From the NCBI GenBank assembly GCA_963727245.1, contig CAVSFO010000001.1:558001-622000 (forward strand): a DNA stretch of 64,000 nt. Direction: 5' to 3'. The position numbers and the translations under genes were made by a program. Positions within the stretch are counted from its first letter, which is position 1. Every line of letters begins with the position of its first letter. The notes below the pieces were generated by a model, which saw only the letters and a program-made list of their open reading frames with translations, was not told where the DNA came from and did no database searches. Shown here piece after piece: positions 27,703 to 36,980 of this stretch. This stretch comes from JBKQVT01 sp963727245. Its GTDB lineage: Bacteria; Planctomycetota; Planctomycetia; Pirellulales; Thermoguttaceae.

Positions 27703-28173
27703 ATGCTGACCCAAACCGTGGTGGCAGAGATTCGCCGCCTGCTGGCTGAGGACCAGCTCAGTCATCGCAAGATCGCCCGGCTGACCGGCGTCTGCCGGGG
27801 AACCATCGGGGCCATCGCCGCCGGCAGACGGCCCGACTACCAGCAACTCCGCCGCGCCCGCCAGGGCGATCCGCTGGAGCCTGCCGGGCCGCCCGAACGC
27901 TGCCCCGGCTGTGGCGGCATGGTTTATCACCCCTGCCGCTTCTGCCGGGCCCGCAGCCTGGCGGCGCGGTCCCGCAAGCCCGCCACCGGCCGGCATCAGG
28001 AGCCGCCCGGCGAGTTGCTGGCGCTGCAATTGAAAGACGAGCACCGCCGTCGCTACGAAGAAATTCATGCGCGGCGGCTTGAGGAACAACAAAGCGATGA
28101 CATGGGGAGAGTGGGCGTTATGGCGAGATCAGAACTTAGAGCTAAGTGCTTAGTCCCAAATTCTAAGTTCTAA
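27703..28173 (+). CDS. Putative DNA-binding protein: helix-turn-helix plus zinc ribbon
   Basis: 156 residues. An N-terminal HTH (SHRKIARLTGVCRGTIGAIA, about 20-39) resembles transposase/phage-regulator helices. A two-knuckle zinc site (CPGCGG..CRFC) sits around residues 67-86, and a charged coiled segment (LKDEHRRRYEEIHARRLEEQ) follows. The last roughly 20 residues read into the tandem repeat at 28128, so the original C-terminus may have been replaced. It is the first gene of the phage-like module, directly behind a strong terminator, with SD GGAGGAG before the ATG. A regulator of the module is a reasonable guess. Confidence 0.7.
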   Translation: MLTQTVVAEIRRLLAEDQLSHRKIARLTGVCRGTIGAIAAGRRPDYQQLRRARQGDPLEPAGPPERCPGCGGMVYHPCRFCRARSLAARSRKPATGRHQEPPGELLALQLKDEHRRRYEEIHARRLEEQQSDDMGRVGVMARSELRAKCLVPNSKF

Positions 28174-28205
28174 GCTCTAAGTTCTAAGCACAAAGCACTA
28201 AGTTC
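28128..28205. repeat. Tandem CTAAGTTCTAAG-type simple repeat
   Basis: Alternating CTTAGA/TCTAAG and AAGCACTAAG units fill the gap between the HTH gene and the protease gene. A similar block in the other orientation lies at 42001-42068. The local base composition is AT-rich against GC-rich surroundings. Confidence 0.75.
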
Positions 28206-28228
28206 TAACCTTTTTTGGAGGCCGAGTC

Positions 28229-29830
28229 ATGCAACGAACGAACTGGGGAACGTCCCGATTCCCGCGGCGTCAGCAACGTCGCGCTGCAAAGAACGTGTCT
28301 TGTCGTGTATGGTTCATCGAGGTGATGGTCGCAAGCGTGGCCGTGTTCCTGGGGACAGCCGGCATTTGCCCGGCGGCGATTTCGGACTGCATCGACGCCA
28401 CGTGCCGCATCACGACGGCCGAGGGGAGTTGCGGCAGCGGCTGCGTGTTCGAGATCGGCCAAGGGTCGGTCTACGTGCTCACCGCCGCCCACGTCGTCGG
28501 CAACCACGCCGCGGTGCAATGCGAGTTCTGGCGACACGGCCACCAGTCGACGCCGCTGGCCGGCAGCGTCATGGACCGGTCGGAGGCAGCCGATGCGGCC
28601 ATCGTCGCCGTGCCGGCCTCCGCGCTGGGCGGCCTGCTGCCGAGCGTCATTCCCTTGGCGCCGCGCGACGACGTCGTCCGCCCGGGCGACACGCTCGTCT
28701 CGGCGGGCTGCGCGGGCGGGGCGTGGTCGACCGGTTGGAAAGGCCATGCCCTCGGCTGCGCCGACGGCGAGTTGCGGTTCGTGCCCGCCCCGGCCAACGG
28801 CCGCAGCGGATCGGCGGTCTTCGACGGCGAGGGCCGGCGGATCGTCGCCCTGCTGACCGCGCGGACCGGAGACGGATCGGAGGGCATCGCCACCCCGGTG
28901 CAGGCGATCTATCGCGCCTTCGACTCCACCGCTGCGCCGCAGCGGACCCAATGTCCGGGTGGCCAGTGCCCCAACTGTCCCAACGGCCAGTGTCCCTACT
29001 TGCTGCCCTACCGGCAAAGGGAGGCTCAACGGCCGGCGCCGTCGCCGGGCCCGTGGCCGTCCTTGGGCGGCGCGGTTGCTGCCAGCCCCGACTACAGCAC
29101 GAAACTTGACAAGCTCATCGAGTTGCAAGAGAAGGCCATCGCGCCGGCGTCGTCGGCGTCGGCTGCACCCGACTACGGTCCACAAATCCGCGAGGCCGCG
29201 GACACGGCCAAGGAGGCGGTCAAGAAAGCCGACGAGGCCCAGGCCGCCATCAAGCCGGCCATCGAGGAGTCCCTGAAGCCGATCCATGAGGACCTGGCCA
29301 AACTGAAGCCGGCCATCGAGTTGGCGGATAAAGTGCAAGCGAAGCTCGACAAGCTGGCGGAATTGCCGGGACCGCTGGGAAAACCGGCCCAGAAGATCGA
29401 CGCCGACCTGGCCGCCGGCAACGTCGACCAGGGGCTGCGAGACGCGGCCAAGGCAGTCGGCGCTGTGCTGGCGGTGCTCGGGCTTGTGGCGGCGATCACG
29501 CTGCACCTGATCGGCCAGCATAAGGGGGCAATCCGCGTTCTGGCCGATCAACTGGCCGCCCAGAACCCCACCAACACCGCCCTCACCGCGATCGCGCAGA
29601 AAATCGATTCCGTCGAGGACGCCATCGCGGCCAAGCTGCCCGCTGGTCTGGCTTCGCCGCTGCCGATCCCCGGGCTCGCGCCCGCGGCTCCCGCGCCCGC
29701 GGCGACCGGCGTGGTGGACGCCGCCGCCCACGGCAAGGCGGACCTGCTGGCGCAGCAGGTATCGCAGATCGCCGGCCAGGTCGGGCAGTTGCAGGCCAAT
29801 GTGATGCCCGTCGGCCTCAGCGGCCATTAA
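28229..29830 (+). CDS. Trypsin-like serine protease with coiled coil and C-terminal membrane helix
   Basis: 533 residues. A hydrophobic N-terminal segment (about 29-50) could be a signal or anchor. The S1/HtrA-like protease domain spans about 55-235 with His88 (VLTAAHVV), Asp122 (AADAAIVAV) and Ser193 (ANGRSGSAVF). A Cys-rich PGGQCPNCPNGQCPYL linker follows. Then comes a long Ala/Lys coiled coil (about 290-410), a hydrophobic helix (AVGAVLAVLGLVAAITLHLI, about 413-433) and another helical tail. SD GGAGG precedes the ATG. It is an unusual member of a phage packaging cluster; a role in lysis, maturation or host control is possible, none is shown. Confidence 0.8.
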   Translation: MQRTNWGTSRFPRRQQRRAAKNVSCRVWFIEVMVASVAVFLGTAGICPAAISDCIDATCRITTAEGSCGSGCVFEIGQGSVYVLTAAHVVGNHAAVQCEFWRHGHQSTPLAGSVMDRSEAADAAIVAVPASALGGLLPSVIPLAPRDDVVRPGDTLVSAGCAGGAWSTGWKGHALGCADGELRFVPAPANGRSGSAVFDGEGRRIVALLTARTGDGSEGIATPVQAIYRAFDSTAAPQRTQCPGGQCPNCPNGQCPYLLPYRQREAQRPAPSPGPWPSLGGAVAASPDYSTKLDKLIELQEKAIAPASSASAAPDYGPQIREAADTAKEAVKKADEAQAAIKPAIEESLKPIHEDLAKLKPAIELADKVQAKLDKLAELPGPLGKPAQKIDADLAAGNVDQGLRDAAKAVGAVLAVLGLVAAITLHLIGQHKGAIRVLADQLAAQNPTNTALTAIAQKIDSVEDAIAAKLPAGLASPLPIPGLAPAAPAPAATGVVDAAAHGKADLLAQQVSQIAGQVGQLQANVMPVGLSGH

Positions 29831-30000
29831 CCCTTTATGTAGGCGGTACACGGCGTGTGCCGCATACAGGGACCGAAAATAATCCTCTCCCGCGACGACC
29901 GCGCTGGAACCAGGGTGAACTGCCTGCGGGCACCCCTTCCCCAGCCTCGCTCGCAGGGAGAGGAATTTTTTTCGCGGGATGACATGCCGAAGGAGGCACG

Positions 30001-30564
30001 ATGCAGATCCGAGATCGCGTGAAAGAACTGCGGCGGGTGAAGGCCGGCCTGTTGCGGCCGAATCCGCAGAACTGGCGGACCCACCCCCAGACGCAGCAGG
30101 ACGCCTTGCGGGGTGTGCTGGCGGAGATCGGCTATGCCGCCGCGCTGCTGGCCCGCGAACTGCCCGACGGCACGCTGGAACTGATCGACGGCCATCTCCG
30201 CGCGGAGACCACGCCGGACATGGAGGTGCCGGTCCTGGTGGTCGAGCTGGACGACCGCGAGGCGGCCAAGTTGCTGGCCCTGCACGACCCGCTGGCCGGC
30301 ATGGCCGAGAGCAACGACCAGGCGCTGTCGGAACTGCTCGCCGAGGTGGAAACGGACAGCGAGGCGGTGCAAGGCCTTTTCGACAAGATGCTCGCCGACG
30401 CGCAACTATCCGAGGATGCCCCCGCCGACGCGGCGGAGCCGCACGAAGTGGACGTGCCCGAGAGCTTCCAAGTTGTGATCGAGTGCGACGGCGAGGACCA
30501 GCAGCAGGCGGTCTACCAGCGGCTCAGCGGTGAAGGCTTCAAGTGCCGCCTGCTGACACTCTAG
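30001..30564 (+). CDS. ParB-like nuclease domain protein
   Basis: 187 residues. The N-terminal half matches the ParB/Spo0J N-terminal fold: LLRPNPQNWRTHPQTQQDAL, LPDGTLELIDGHLRAET (the GHxR-type motif) and VPVLVVELDDREAAKLLALH. The C-terminal part is acidic and helical with no HTH, so this is not a chromosome-partitioning ParB but one of the short phage-type ParB/Srx-like proteins found beside terminases. AAGGAGG lies before ATG 30001. It probably acts on DNA or nucleotides during packaging. Confidence 0.8.
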   Translation: MQIRDRVKELRRVKAGLLRPNPQNWRTHPQTQQDALRGVLAEIGYAAALLARELPDGTLELIDGHLRAETTPDMEVPVLVVELDDREAAKLLALHDPLAGMAESNDQALSELLAEVETDSEAVQGLFDKMLADAQLSEDAPADAAEPHEVDVPESFQVVIECDGEDQQQAVYQRLSGEGFKCRLLTL

Positions 30565-30923
30565 GGAAGGGGGAAGGCGGAGGGCGGAAGGCGGAAGGGA
30601 AAACGAGCCCCCGGGCGTCAGGCGCGGGGATAACGTCGCGGAAGGAAAGAAGCCCTAATACGACAGCGCTAACTTGCAGTGCCAACGGAAGTTGACCACG
30701 GAGACACGGAGAACACGGAGAGATGGCAAAAAAGGGCAGAACACGGCATGGCTACCCGATTCTGACCGAAGATCATCCGCAACCCTTCGTCATCGTAGAG
30801 CACCGATGGAACAGGATTAGCCGCAACCCATTGATACTTTTGCTTTTGCACTCCGTGAACTCCGTGTCTCCGTGGTGTACTTAGGGCTGTAGTACTAAGT
30901 TCTCTCGTCCTGGAGACCATTGT
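30565..30923. other. Spacer with purine-rich tract and inverted ACGGAG repeats
   Basis: About 359 bases. It begins with a G/A-rich tract (30566-30600) and then carries the inverted repeat at 30698-30884. No gene was supported on either strand. Confidence 0.5.
30698..30884. repeat. Inverted repeat of ACCACGGAGACACGGAG type
   Basis: ACCACGGAGACACGGAG at the left is matched by CTCCGTGTCTCCGTGGT at the right end, about 150 bases apart. This is one of several unrelated spacer repeats between genes of the module. Confidence 0.7.
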
Positions 30924-32013
30924 ATGCCGCTTGAAGTGACGGTCGATTGCCCGGTCTTCGATTCCTTCCGCGTGCAGCAGGTAGCGGGCATGTTCGACGT
31001 TCCGCTGTCGCAGCGGGCGACGCAGCGTTTTTGCGTCGATCTTCCCGACGGCTGGCAAAGCGGCGACTGGCGCGTGGGGCTGATCGTGGGGCCCTCCGGC
31101 AGCGGCAAGAGCACCATCGCGCGGACCATGTTCCCCGGCGGCGTCTATTGTCCGCGGGAGTGGCCGCCGGAGCAAGCGGTTGTCGACGGGCTGGGGGACC
31201 GCCCGATCAAGGAGGTCACCGGCCTGCTGACGGCCGTCGGCTTCAGCTCGCCGCCGAGTTGGGTCAAGCCGTACCACGTGCTGAGCAACGGCGAGCAGTT
31301 TCGCTGCGACCTGGCCCGCGCGCTGGCCCGCTGTGGCACGGCCGACGGGCCGGTGGTGTTCGACGAATTCACCAGCGTCGTGGACCGCAACGTGGCGCGG
31401 GTGGTCTCGGCGGCGACGTCGAAGGCGCTGCGGGCCGGGTGGATCGCCGGCCGCTTCGTCGCCGTCACCTGCCACTACAACGTCACCGAGTGGCTCGAGC
31501 CCGATTGGGTCATCGACATGGCCACCTCGACGTTCACGCGGAGGTGTCTTCCACGACCGCCGATCGAGCTTGCAATCTTTCGTTGCGGGCGCAGTGCGTG
31601 GCCGCTGTTTGCGCGTCATCACTATCTGAGCGGCGCTGAGCACGGGCGCCCGCTGCTTCCTGGCCCTCTGGGAAAAGGCCCCGGTGGCATTCTGCGCCAC
31701 CGTGTCGCTGATCGGCAAGAAGAACCGCTGGCGCATCAGCCGCATCGTCACCCTGCCCGACTACCAGGGCATCGGCATCGGCATGGCGGTCGCCGAGGCG
31801 GTCGCCGAGCTGCACCTGGCCGAAGGCCACCGCTTGAACGTGACGGCCAGCCACCCGGCGCTGCTGGCGCACTGCCGCCGCTCGCCGCGTTGGCGGGCGG
31901 TGCAGGTCCGCAAGACGGGCTCCGCCGGCACGGCGAAGTTCATCAAGGGCTACCGGGGCTCGGCGGGCCGGGCCGTGGTCTCCTTCGAATACCTCGGTCG
32001 CAAGGAGAAATAA
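30924..32013 (+). CDS. ABC-type ATPase fused to a GNAT acetyltransferase domain (one frameshift)
   Basis: About 363 residues when joined. The N-terminal ABC ATPase has Walker A GPSGSGKST, signature LSNGEQFRCDLARAL, Walker B PVVFDEFTS and an H-loop (VTCHYNVTEW). The C-terminal domain has the GNAT acetyl-CoA motif IVTLPDYQGIGIGMAVAEAV. One base is missing near 31631-31637: the upstream frame reads HHYLSGA and the downstream frame LSTGARCFLALWEKAPVAFC. No transporter membrane domain is present, so this is a soluble ATPase. Similar ATPase-acetyltransferase fusions occur next to phage terminases. SD GGAGA precedes the ATG. Confidence 0.75.
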
Positions 32014-32016
32014 AGC

Positions 32017-32484
32017 GTGGCCAAATGCGGCAGGCCCCCGGTGCTCGACGAGGTGAAGAAGCGCGAGATCCTGGCGATCGTCGCCGTGGGTTGCAGCCGC
32101 TCGATGGCCGCCAGCTACGTCGATTGCGCGGTCAGCACGATCCAGAACACGGCCGATCGCGACGCCACGTTCGCGGAGAAGCTGCGGCAGGCCACCTACA
32201 ACACCGAGGTCGGCCTGCTGAAGAACATCCGCAACGCCGCCAAGAAGGAGCAGTATTGGCGGGCAGCCGCCTGGGCGTTGGAACGGCGCTTCCCCGAGCG
32301 CTACGCGCGCCGCGGTCCCGACGTGATCACCCTCGAGCAGGTCACGCAGTTGCTGGGTCGCTTCAGCGACATCGTGGCCGAGGAACTCCCCGACCGCTTC
32401 CGCAAGCGCGTGCTGAAGCGCCTGGGAAAACTGGCCAAGAGCCTGTCCGAATCTGCCCGGGAGGATGCCGATGAACCCCGTTAA
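32017..32484 (+). CDS. Terminase small subunit-like protein
   Basis: 155 residues from GTG 32017 (AGGAGA just upstream, three bases after the preceding stop). The N-terminal HTH (KKREILAIVAVGCSRSMAAS, YVDCAVSTIQNTADRD) resembles the DNA-recognition fold of small terminase subunits. ERRFPERYARRGP and a helical C-terminus follow. Its position directly before the large terminase supports the call. It would recognise packaging DNA and load the motor. Confidence 0.75.
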   Translation: MAKCGRPPVLDEVKKREILAIVAVGCSRSMAASYVDCAVSTIQNTADRDATFAEKLRQATYNTEVGLLKNIRNAAKKEQYWRAAAWALERRFPERYARRGPDVITLEQVTQLLGRFSDIVAEELPDRFRKRVLKRLGKLAKSLSESAREDADEPR

Positions 32485-32505
32485 GCGCTCCTGGGCGATT
32501 GTCCG

Positions 32506-34096
32506 GTGCCAAAAAAGCGCCTGAGCACGTTGACGTGGGAGTTCGTGGATGACCTCGCCCGCAAGCACGGCCAGGCGCGGCGCAAGGAGCGTGGCAGCGG
32601 GCCCGGGCTGGACCTGCTGGCCTGGGGCCGGAAATATCTGCCGGCCCATTTCAGCCGCCCGCCCTCGAACTTGCACCGCTGGCTGGCCGTGGAACTGGAG
32701 GCCATGAGGGCCACGCGCGGCTCGCGCCTCAACGTGCTCGGTCCGCGCGGCTCCGCCAAATCGACCATCGCCACGCTGGCCTTCGCCCTGCGCCTGCGCG
32801 CTGGAGGGCTGGGAGCCGTACCTGTGGATCGTCTCCGACACCCGGCACCAGGCCTGCGCCCACCTGGAAAACATCAAGGCCGAATTGCTCGACAACCCCC
32901 TGCTGGCCGCGGCCTATCCGCAGGCGGTCGGGCAGGGACCGGTGTGGCGCTCCGGCTCGATCGTGCTCCGCAACAACGCGGCCATCGAAGCGTTCGGCAC
33001 CGGGCAGCGGATCCGCGGCCGCCGCCGCGGCGCCAATCGCCCCACGCTCATCCTCTGCGACGACCTGCAGAACGACGGCCACATCCAGTCGGTCCTGCAG
33101 CGCGACCACTCGCGCGACTGGTTTCACGGCACGCTCATGAAGGCCGGCACCGCGCGGACCAACGTCGTCAACCTGGCCACCGCCCTGCACCGCGAGGCCC
33201 TGGCGGTGGAACTCCACCGCCGCCCGGGCTGGAAGTCGCGGATCTTCAAGGCCATCCAACGCTGGCCGGAGAATATGTCCTTGTGGCAGCAGTGGGAGGC
33301 GCTGTTCACCGACGTGGAAAATCCCCGCTACCGCCGCACCGCCCAAACCTTCTACCAGCAACATCGCCAGGCCATGGACGCCGGGGCCATCGTCCTCTGG
33401 CCGGAGGAGGAAGACCTGTACACGCTCATGTGCATGCGGGCCGAGGGGGGCCGCACCGCGTTCGAGCGGGAAAAACAGAACTCGCCCGTCAACCCGGAAC
33501 TGTGCGAATGGCCGGAGTCCTACTTCGATGAAACCATCTGGTTCGAGAGCTGGCCGGCCGAGCTGCAAGTCAAGACGCTCGCCCTGGACCCGAGCAAGGG
33601 GAGCGACTCGCGGCGCGGCGACTATTCGGCCCTGGTGATGCTGGGCGTCGATCGCCAGGGGATCGTCTACCTGGAGGCCGACTTGGCGCGGCGGCCGACG
33701 CCGCAGATCGTGGCCGAGGGGGTGGAGCTGTGCCGCCGCTTTCACCCCGACGTGTTCGGCATCGAGGCGAACCAGTTTCAGGACCTGCTCAGCGGCGAGT
33801 TCGACGCCGAGTTTCGCCGCCAGGGCCTCCTGGGCACGCGGCCCTGGCCGCTGGAAAACCGCACCAACAAGCTGGTCCGCATCCGCCGGCTGGGACCGTA
33901 TCTGTCCAGCGGGCGTTTGCGTTTCAAGAGCGGCAGCCCCGGCACGCGGCTGCTGGTCGAGCAACTGCGGCAGTTTCCCGTCGGCGACCACGACGACGGT
34001 CCCGACGCCGCCGAGATGGCCCTCCGCCTGGCGGCCGAACTGCTCGAAGGCCGCCGCGTCCGCGTGGGTTCCCCGCAGCGAATTGCGATGAGTTAA
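32506..34096 (+). CDS. Terminase large subunit (one frameshift)
   Basis: About 530 residues joined. The ATPase half has Walker A VLGPRGSAKSTIATL and Walker B TLILCDDLQND. The RNase H-like nuclease half has VKTLALDPSKGSD, FGIEANQFQ and the final acidic site GDHDDGPDAAEMAL. One base is missing near 32800 (ALRLRA, then LEGWEPYLWIVSDTRHQACA in the next frame). The start is GTG 32506; an ATG at 32471 with good spacing is in another frame and would need an indel in the A6 run at 32511-32516. It translocates DNA into the procapsid. Confidence 0.88.
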
Positions 34097-34116
34097 TCTT
34101 GCACAACAGACAGGTA

Positions 34117-34203
34117 GTAGGGTGGGTCGAGCGCAGCGAGCCCCACCAGTGCTAAAGAAGGGGACAGTCCCATTTTCGTCGAACGAAAATTGGGACAGTC
34201 CCC
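34117..34203. repeat. Spacer repeat: GTAGGGTGGGTCGAG arm plus inverted 44-bp REP-like element
   Basis: 34117-34148 is a 32-base sequence identical to the complement of 46651-46682. It is followed by the 44-bp REP-like palindrome in reverse orientation (34160-34203, starting GGGGACAGTCCCATTTTCG). The portal start lies 35 bases further on. Confidence 0.85.
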
Positions 34204-34238
34204 GGGTTCTCTCCAAACTTTTACCAAGGAGCACGATC

Positions 34239-35642
34239 ATGGAACACCATCCACGAGGAAACGGCGTCGCGGCGAGGCCGCAACATCCGCGGGCGGCCCT
34301 CTTCGAGCGGCAATTGTCCGAGGCCTTCGACGAACTTTGGAATAGCTTCGTCGACCGCGACGACGCCCTCTACGACGGCGACGGCACGCGCTGGTTCTGC
34401 CTTGGGGGCGAACTCAGCCCCGGCGGGACCGCCGGCGTGATCTTCGACCAGGCGCAGTTGACCGAAATTCGCGGCCAGTGCCGCGCCCTGGCCGCCGGCA
34501 ACGCCTTCGCCATCAACGGCCATGAAAACCGCATCAGCTACATCGTCGGCAGCGGCCACACCTACCGCGTGCTGGCCAAGCCGGGCCGCCCGGCCGGCGG
34601 CGCCCTGCTGGCCGAGGTGCAGGCGGTGCTGGACGATTTCGTCCGCGCCAACCAATGGCACAAGCGGCAGCAGGAAATCGTCCGCCGCAAAGACCGCGAC
34701 GGCGAATGCTTTCTGCGGCTGTTTCCCTCGCCCGAAGGCACTACCCGCGTGCGCTTCGTCGAGCCCGGCCAGGTCGCCACGCCCCCGGAGCGCAGCGGCG
34801 ACCCATCGGCGGCCCTGGGCATTCAAACCGATCCCGACGACGTGGAGACCGTCCGCGGCTACTGGATCGACGGCCAGTTGGTCGACCCCGCCGACATCCA
34901 ACATCGCAAGGCCAACGTCGACGCCAACGTGCGCCGCGGCCTGCCCCTCTATTTTCCCGTCCGCAAGAACCTCAGCCGGGCCGACAAGCTGCTGCGCAAC
35001 ATCAGCGCCGTGGCCGAGATCCAATCGGCGATCGCCTTGATCCGCAAGCACCAGGCGACCGGCGGCGCGGCGCTGGACCAGTTCGTGCAGAACCAGGCCG
35101 ACACAAGCGCGGTCAACCCGGCGACCGGGCAAACGAGCAACTACCGCCGCTACGCCCCGGGGACGATCCTGGACACGATCGCGGGGACGGAATACGAGTT
35201 TCCGGTGGCCGCGATCGACGCCGCCCGCTACGTGGCTGTGCTCCAGGCGGAGCTGCGCGCCATTGCCGCCCGGCTGGTGATGCCCGAGTTCATGTTCACC
35301 AGCAACGCGCAGAACGCCAACTACAGCTCGACGATGGTGGCCGAGGGTCCGGCGGTAAAAATGTTCGACCGCTTGCAGCAGGACATGATCGAGGACGATC
35401 TCGCTTTGCTTTTCCGCGTGGTGGCCCATGCGGTGGCCGCCGGCCGTTTGCCGGCCGAGTCGCTCGCGGCCGTGAACCTTCAGGCGATTGCGCCGTCGTT
35501 GGCGATCCGCGACCGCCTGCGCGACGCGCAGGCCGATCAGATTCTCGTCCGCAACGGCGCCATGTCGGCGGCGACGATGGCCATGCGTCACGGCCTGGAC
35601 CCGGGCGAGGAGCGGCAGTTCAGCGGTATTGAGGAACAGTAG
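34239..35642 (+). CDS. Phage portal protein
   Basis: 467 residues from ATG 34239 (AAGGAGC upstream). Portal-like features include the N-terminal ENRISYIVGSGHTYRVLAKP, the stretch KRQQEIVRRKDRDGECFLRL, RFVEPGQVATP, a clip/stem region (YRRYAPGTILDTIAGTEYEF), and the C-terminal helices with VMPEFMFTSNAQNANYSSTM and ASLAIRD-like residues. Portals form the dodecameric DNA channel at the capsid vertex. It follows the terminase, as expected. It is intact, unlike its upstream neighbours. Confidence 0.85.
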   Translation: MEHHPRGNGVAARPQHPRAALFERQLSEAFDELWNSFVDRDDALYDGDGTRWFCLGGELSPGGTAGVIFDQAQLTEIRGQCRALAAGNAFAINGHENRISYIVGSGHTYRVLAKPGRPAGGALLAEVQAVLDDFVRANQWHKRQQEIVRRKDRDGECFLRLFPSPEGTTRVRFVEPGQVATPPERSGDPSAALGIQTDPDDVETVRGYWIDGQLVDPADIQHRKANVDANVRRGLPLYFPVRKNLSRADKLLRNISAVAEIQSAIALIRKHQATGGAALDQFVQNQADTSAVNPATGQTSNYRRYAPGTILDTIAGTEYEFPVAAIDAARYVAVLQAELRAIAARLVMPEFMFTSNAQNANYSSTMVAEGPAVKMFDRLQQDMIEDDLALLFRVVAHAVAAGRLPAESLAAVNLQAIAPSLAIRDRLRDAQADQILVRNGAMSAATMAMRHGLDPGEERQFSGIEEQ

Positions 35643-35751
35643 CCGACCACGGGCTTGGCGCCCGCGGATGCGGGATGTTGAACACAGGTAAGCAAGAGCG
35701 GGAGAAACAAGCCCGGGGGTCGCCCTACGAGAAATGTCTGAGGAGGTATAC

Positions 35752-35835
35752 ATGAACCATCCACTTGTGGTAGCCACCGCGCAAATCGGAGATAATCGGG
35801 AGAAAGGCGCGACGTTTAACGGTTGTAAACGCTAG
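35752..35835 (+). CDS. Possible 27-residue small ORF with perfect Shine-Dalgarno
   Basis: ATG 35752 is preceded by AGGAGG at ideal spacing (AGGAGGTATACATG). It encodes MNHPLVVATAQIGDNREKGA then TFNGCKR, ending inside an imperfect palindrome (GTTTAACGG / TTGTAAACG). It has no known relative. It could be a real peptide, a leader, or the remnant start of a gene whose body was lost. Confidence 0.35.
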   Translation: MNHPLVVATAQIGDNREKGATFNGCKR

Positions 35836-36035
35836 GTCGCCGTATTATCTTAAATCTGTCGTCCGTATTCGATGCCTGGGGGTTGCACGCCTCGGCTTTT
35901 GCCCGGGCCGCGGTGGGATTTCAGGTTTTCGCCGTGATTTCAAGCGGTCGTGCATGGAATGGATCGTCCAAATCGTTATAGAGTTTTTTCGGGCGTGGTG
36001 GTGGGGCGATCCGTTGATCCTTCCACAACGCAGCG

Positions 36036-36950
36036 ATGTTGTTGAGCCTATGCGAACGTTGGCTAAGACCGCTTGGCGTGTTTCCGCGTGGTTTCTCTGG
36101 GGTTCGGGTATTGGTCTGTGCGCCCAACGCGGAGTCGGGGGTTGGCTTCGCAATAAGCCTTCTGAGTCTCGTACTTGGAGGCACGGTCGGTCTGGGCATA
36201 GCGGTCCACAAGACCGACCACGAGAGAACCGAGTATGCATTGTATTACGCCCTTGCCGGTCTTCCGGTGTTGGGCGCAATGACAAGCATCCTCCGCGCCT
36301 CGAACCTGGGGGCGTGCGAGACATGCAAAGCGGTTTATCGGGGAGCGGGCGAGCGAGCGCAGCACCACTTCGACCACGTCACGATCTGTTTCACTCGCTG
36401 GGCGTTGGCCAGTTCTTTGATCCTGTGCGCCTTTAGTGCGGTGCGCGCCGACGACGGCACTTTTCCTGGCCAGCAGCGCCGACCGAGAACTGAATTGCCA
36501 GTAGCGGATGTAGTGGGGTATAAGTACGAAGTAGCTAAGGAGTACAAAGACAGGCCCGGGCTGATTGCGCAGTTTTCGATCGGCAGGAAGGCGTACCCGG
36601 ACGGGGTTCCACGGAGGTCTATTTTAGCCGTGGCACTTTCTTCAGCGCTCGAAAAGGATTGGGAGTTCGCAAGGCGTTGTGATTTGTTGCGGAGACCTTC
36701 TCCGTCTCAGGACTACGAGACTGTTTACCCCGGCGCATTCTTGATTCAAACGGAGTGGCGGGATTCTGAGCGTGTGGAAGTCCGGGACCTGGAGCAGGAT
36801 GGAGACTACCGCCTTGATATCTACCTCGTAGGAAAACGGACGGCGGCGAAACGAGAGGAAGCGACAGAACAGCAAAACACAGCCATAAAGTTGATCAAGA
36901 ATGAAAACAAGCTGCCGGTGATCGACGTGACTGACGACTGGCTTCCGTAG
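36036..36950 (+). CDS. Hypothetical membrane-associated protein in the cargo segment (start uncertain)
   Basis: Up to 304 residues in this frame. A membrane region around 35-85 (GFAISLLSLVLGGTVGLGIA, then YALAGLPVLGAMTSIL) and a second hydrophobic, signal-like stretch near 122-142 (WALASSLILCAFSAVRA) are visible. The remainder is soluble (YKYEVAKEYKDRPGLIAQFS). Another frame from ATG 35954 reads a plausible MEWIVQIVIEFFRAWWWGDP N-terminus up to about 36115, so one indel may split a longer gene; two genes fused by an indel is also possible. It has lower GC than its neighbours and no recognised domain. Confidence 0.45.
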   Translation: MLLSLCERWLRPLGVFPRGFSGVRVLVCAPNAESGVGFAISLLSLVLGGTVGLGIAVHKTDHERTEYALYYALAGLPVLGAMTSILRASNLGACETCKAVYRGAGERAQHHFDHVTICFTRWALASSLILCAFSAVRADDGTFPGQQRRPRTELPVADVVGYKYEVAKEYKDRPGLIAQFSIGRKAYPDGVPRRSILAVALSSALEKDWEFARRCDLLRRPSPSQDYETVYPGAFLIQTEWRDSERVEVRDLEQDGDYRLDIYLVGKRTAAKREEATEQQNTAIKLIKNENKLPVIDVTDDWLP

Positions 36951-36980
36951 TACCGATTTTCTCAACAGTTGGTGATCGCT

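Noticed and set aside
28128..28205. Possible CRISPR-like repeat block (also 42001-42068)
   Set aside because: Units are 6-12 bases, degenerate and contiguous with no unique spacers, and no cas genes are present. They are simple tandem repeats.
31600..31690. Programmed ribosomal frameshift in the ABC-GNAT gene
   Set aside because: No slippery heptamer or downstream structure is evident, and comparable one-base breaks occur in many unrelated genes of this window.
35836..35960. A tRNA or tRNA-like attachment site near the TTTAACGGTTGTAAACG palindrome
   Set aside because: No cloverleaf could be folded: acceptor and T-arm consensus are missing. It remains only an imperfect palindrome.
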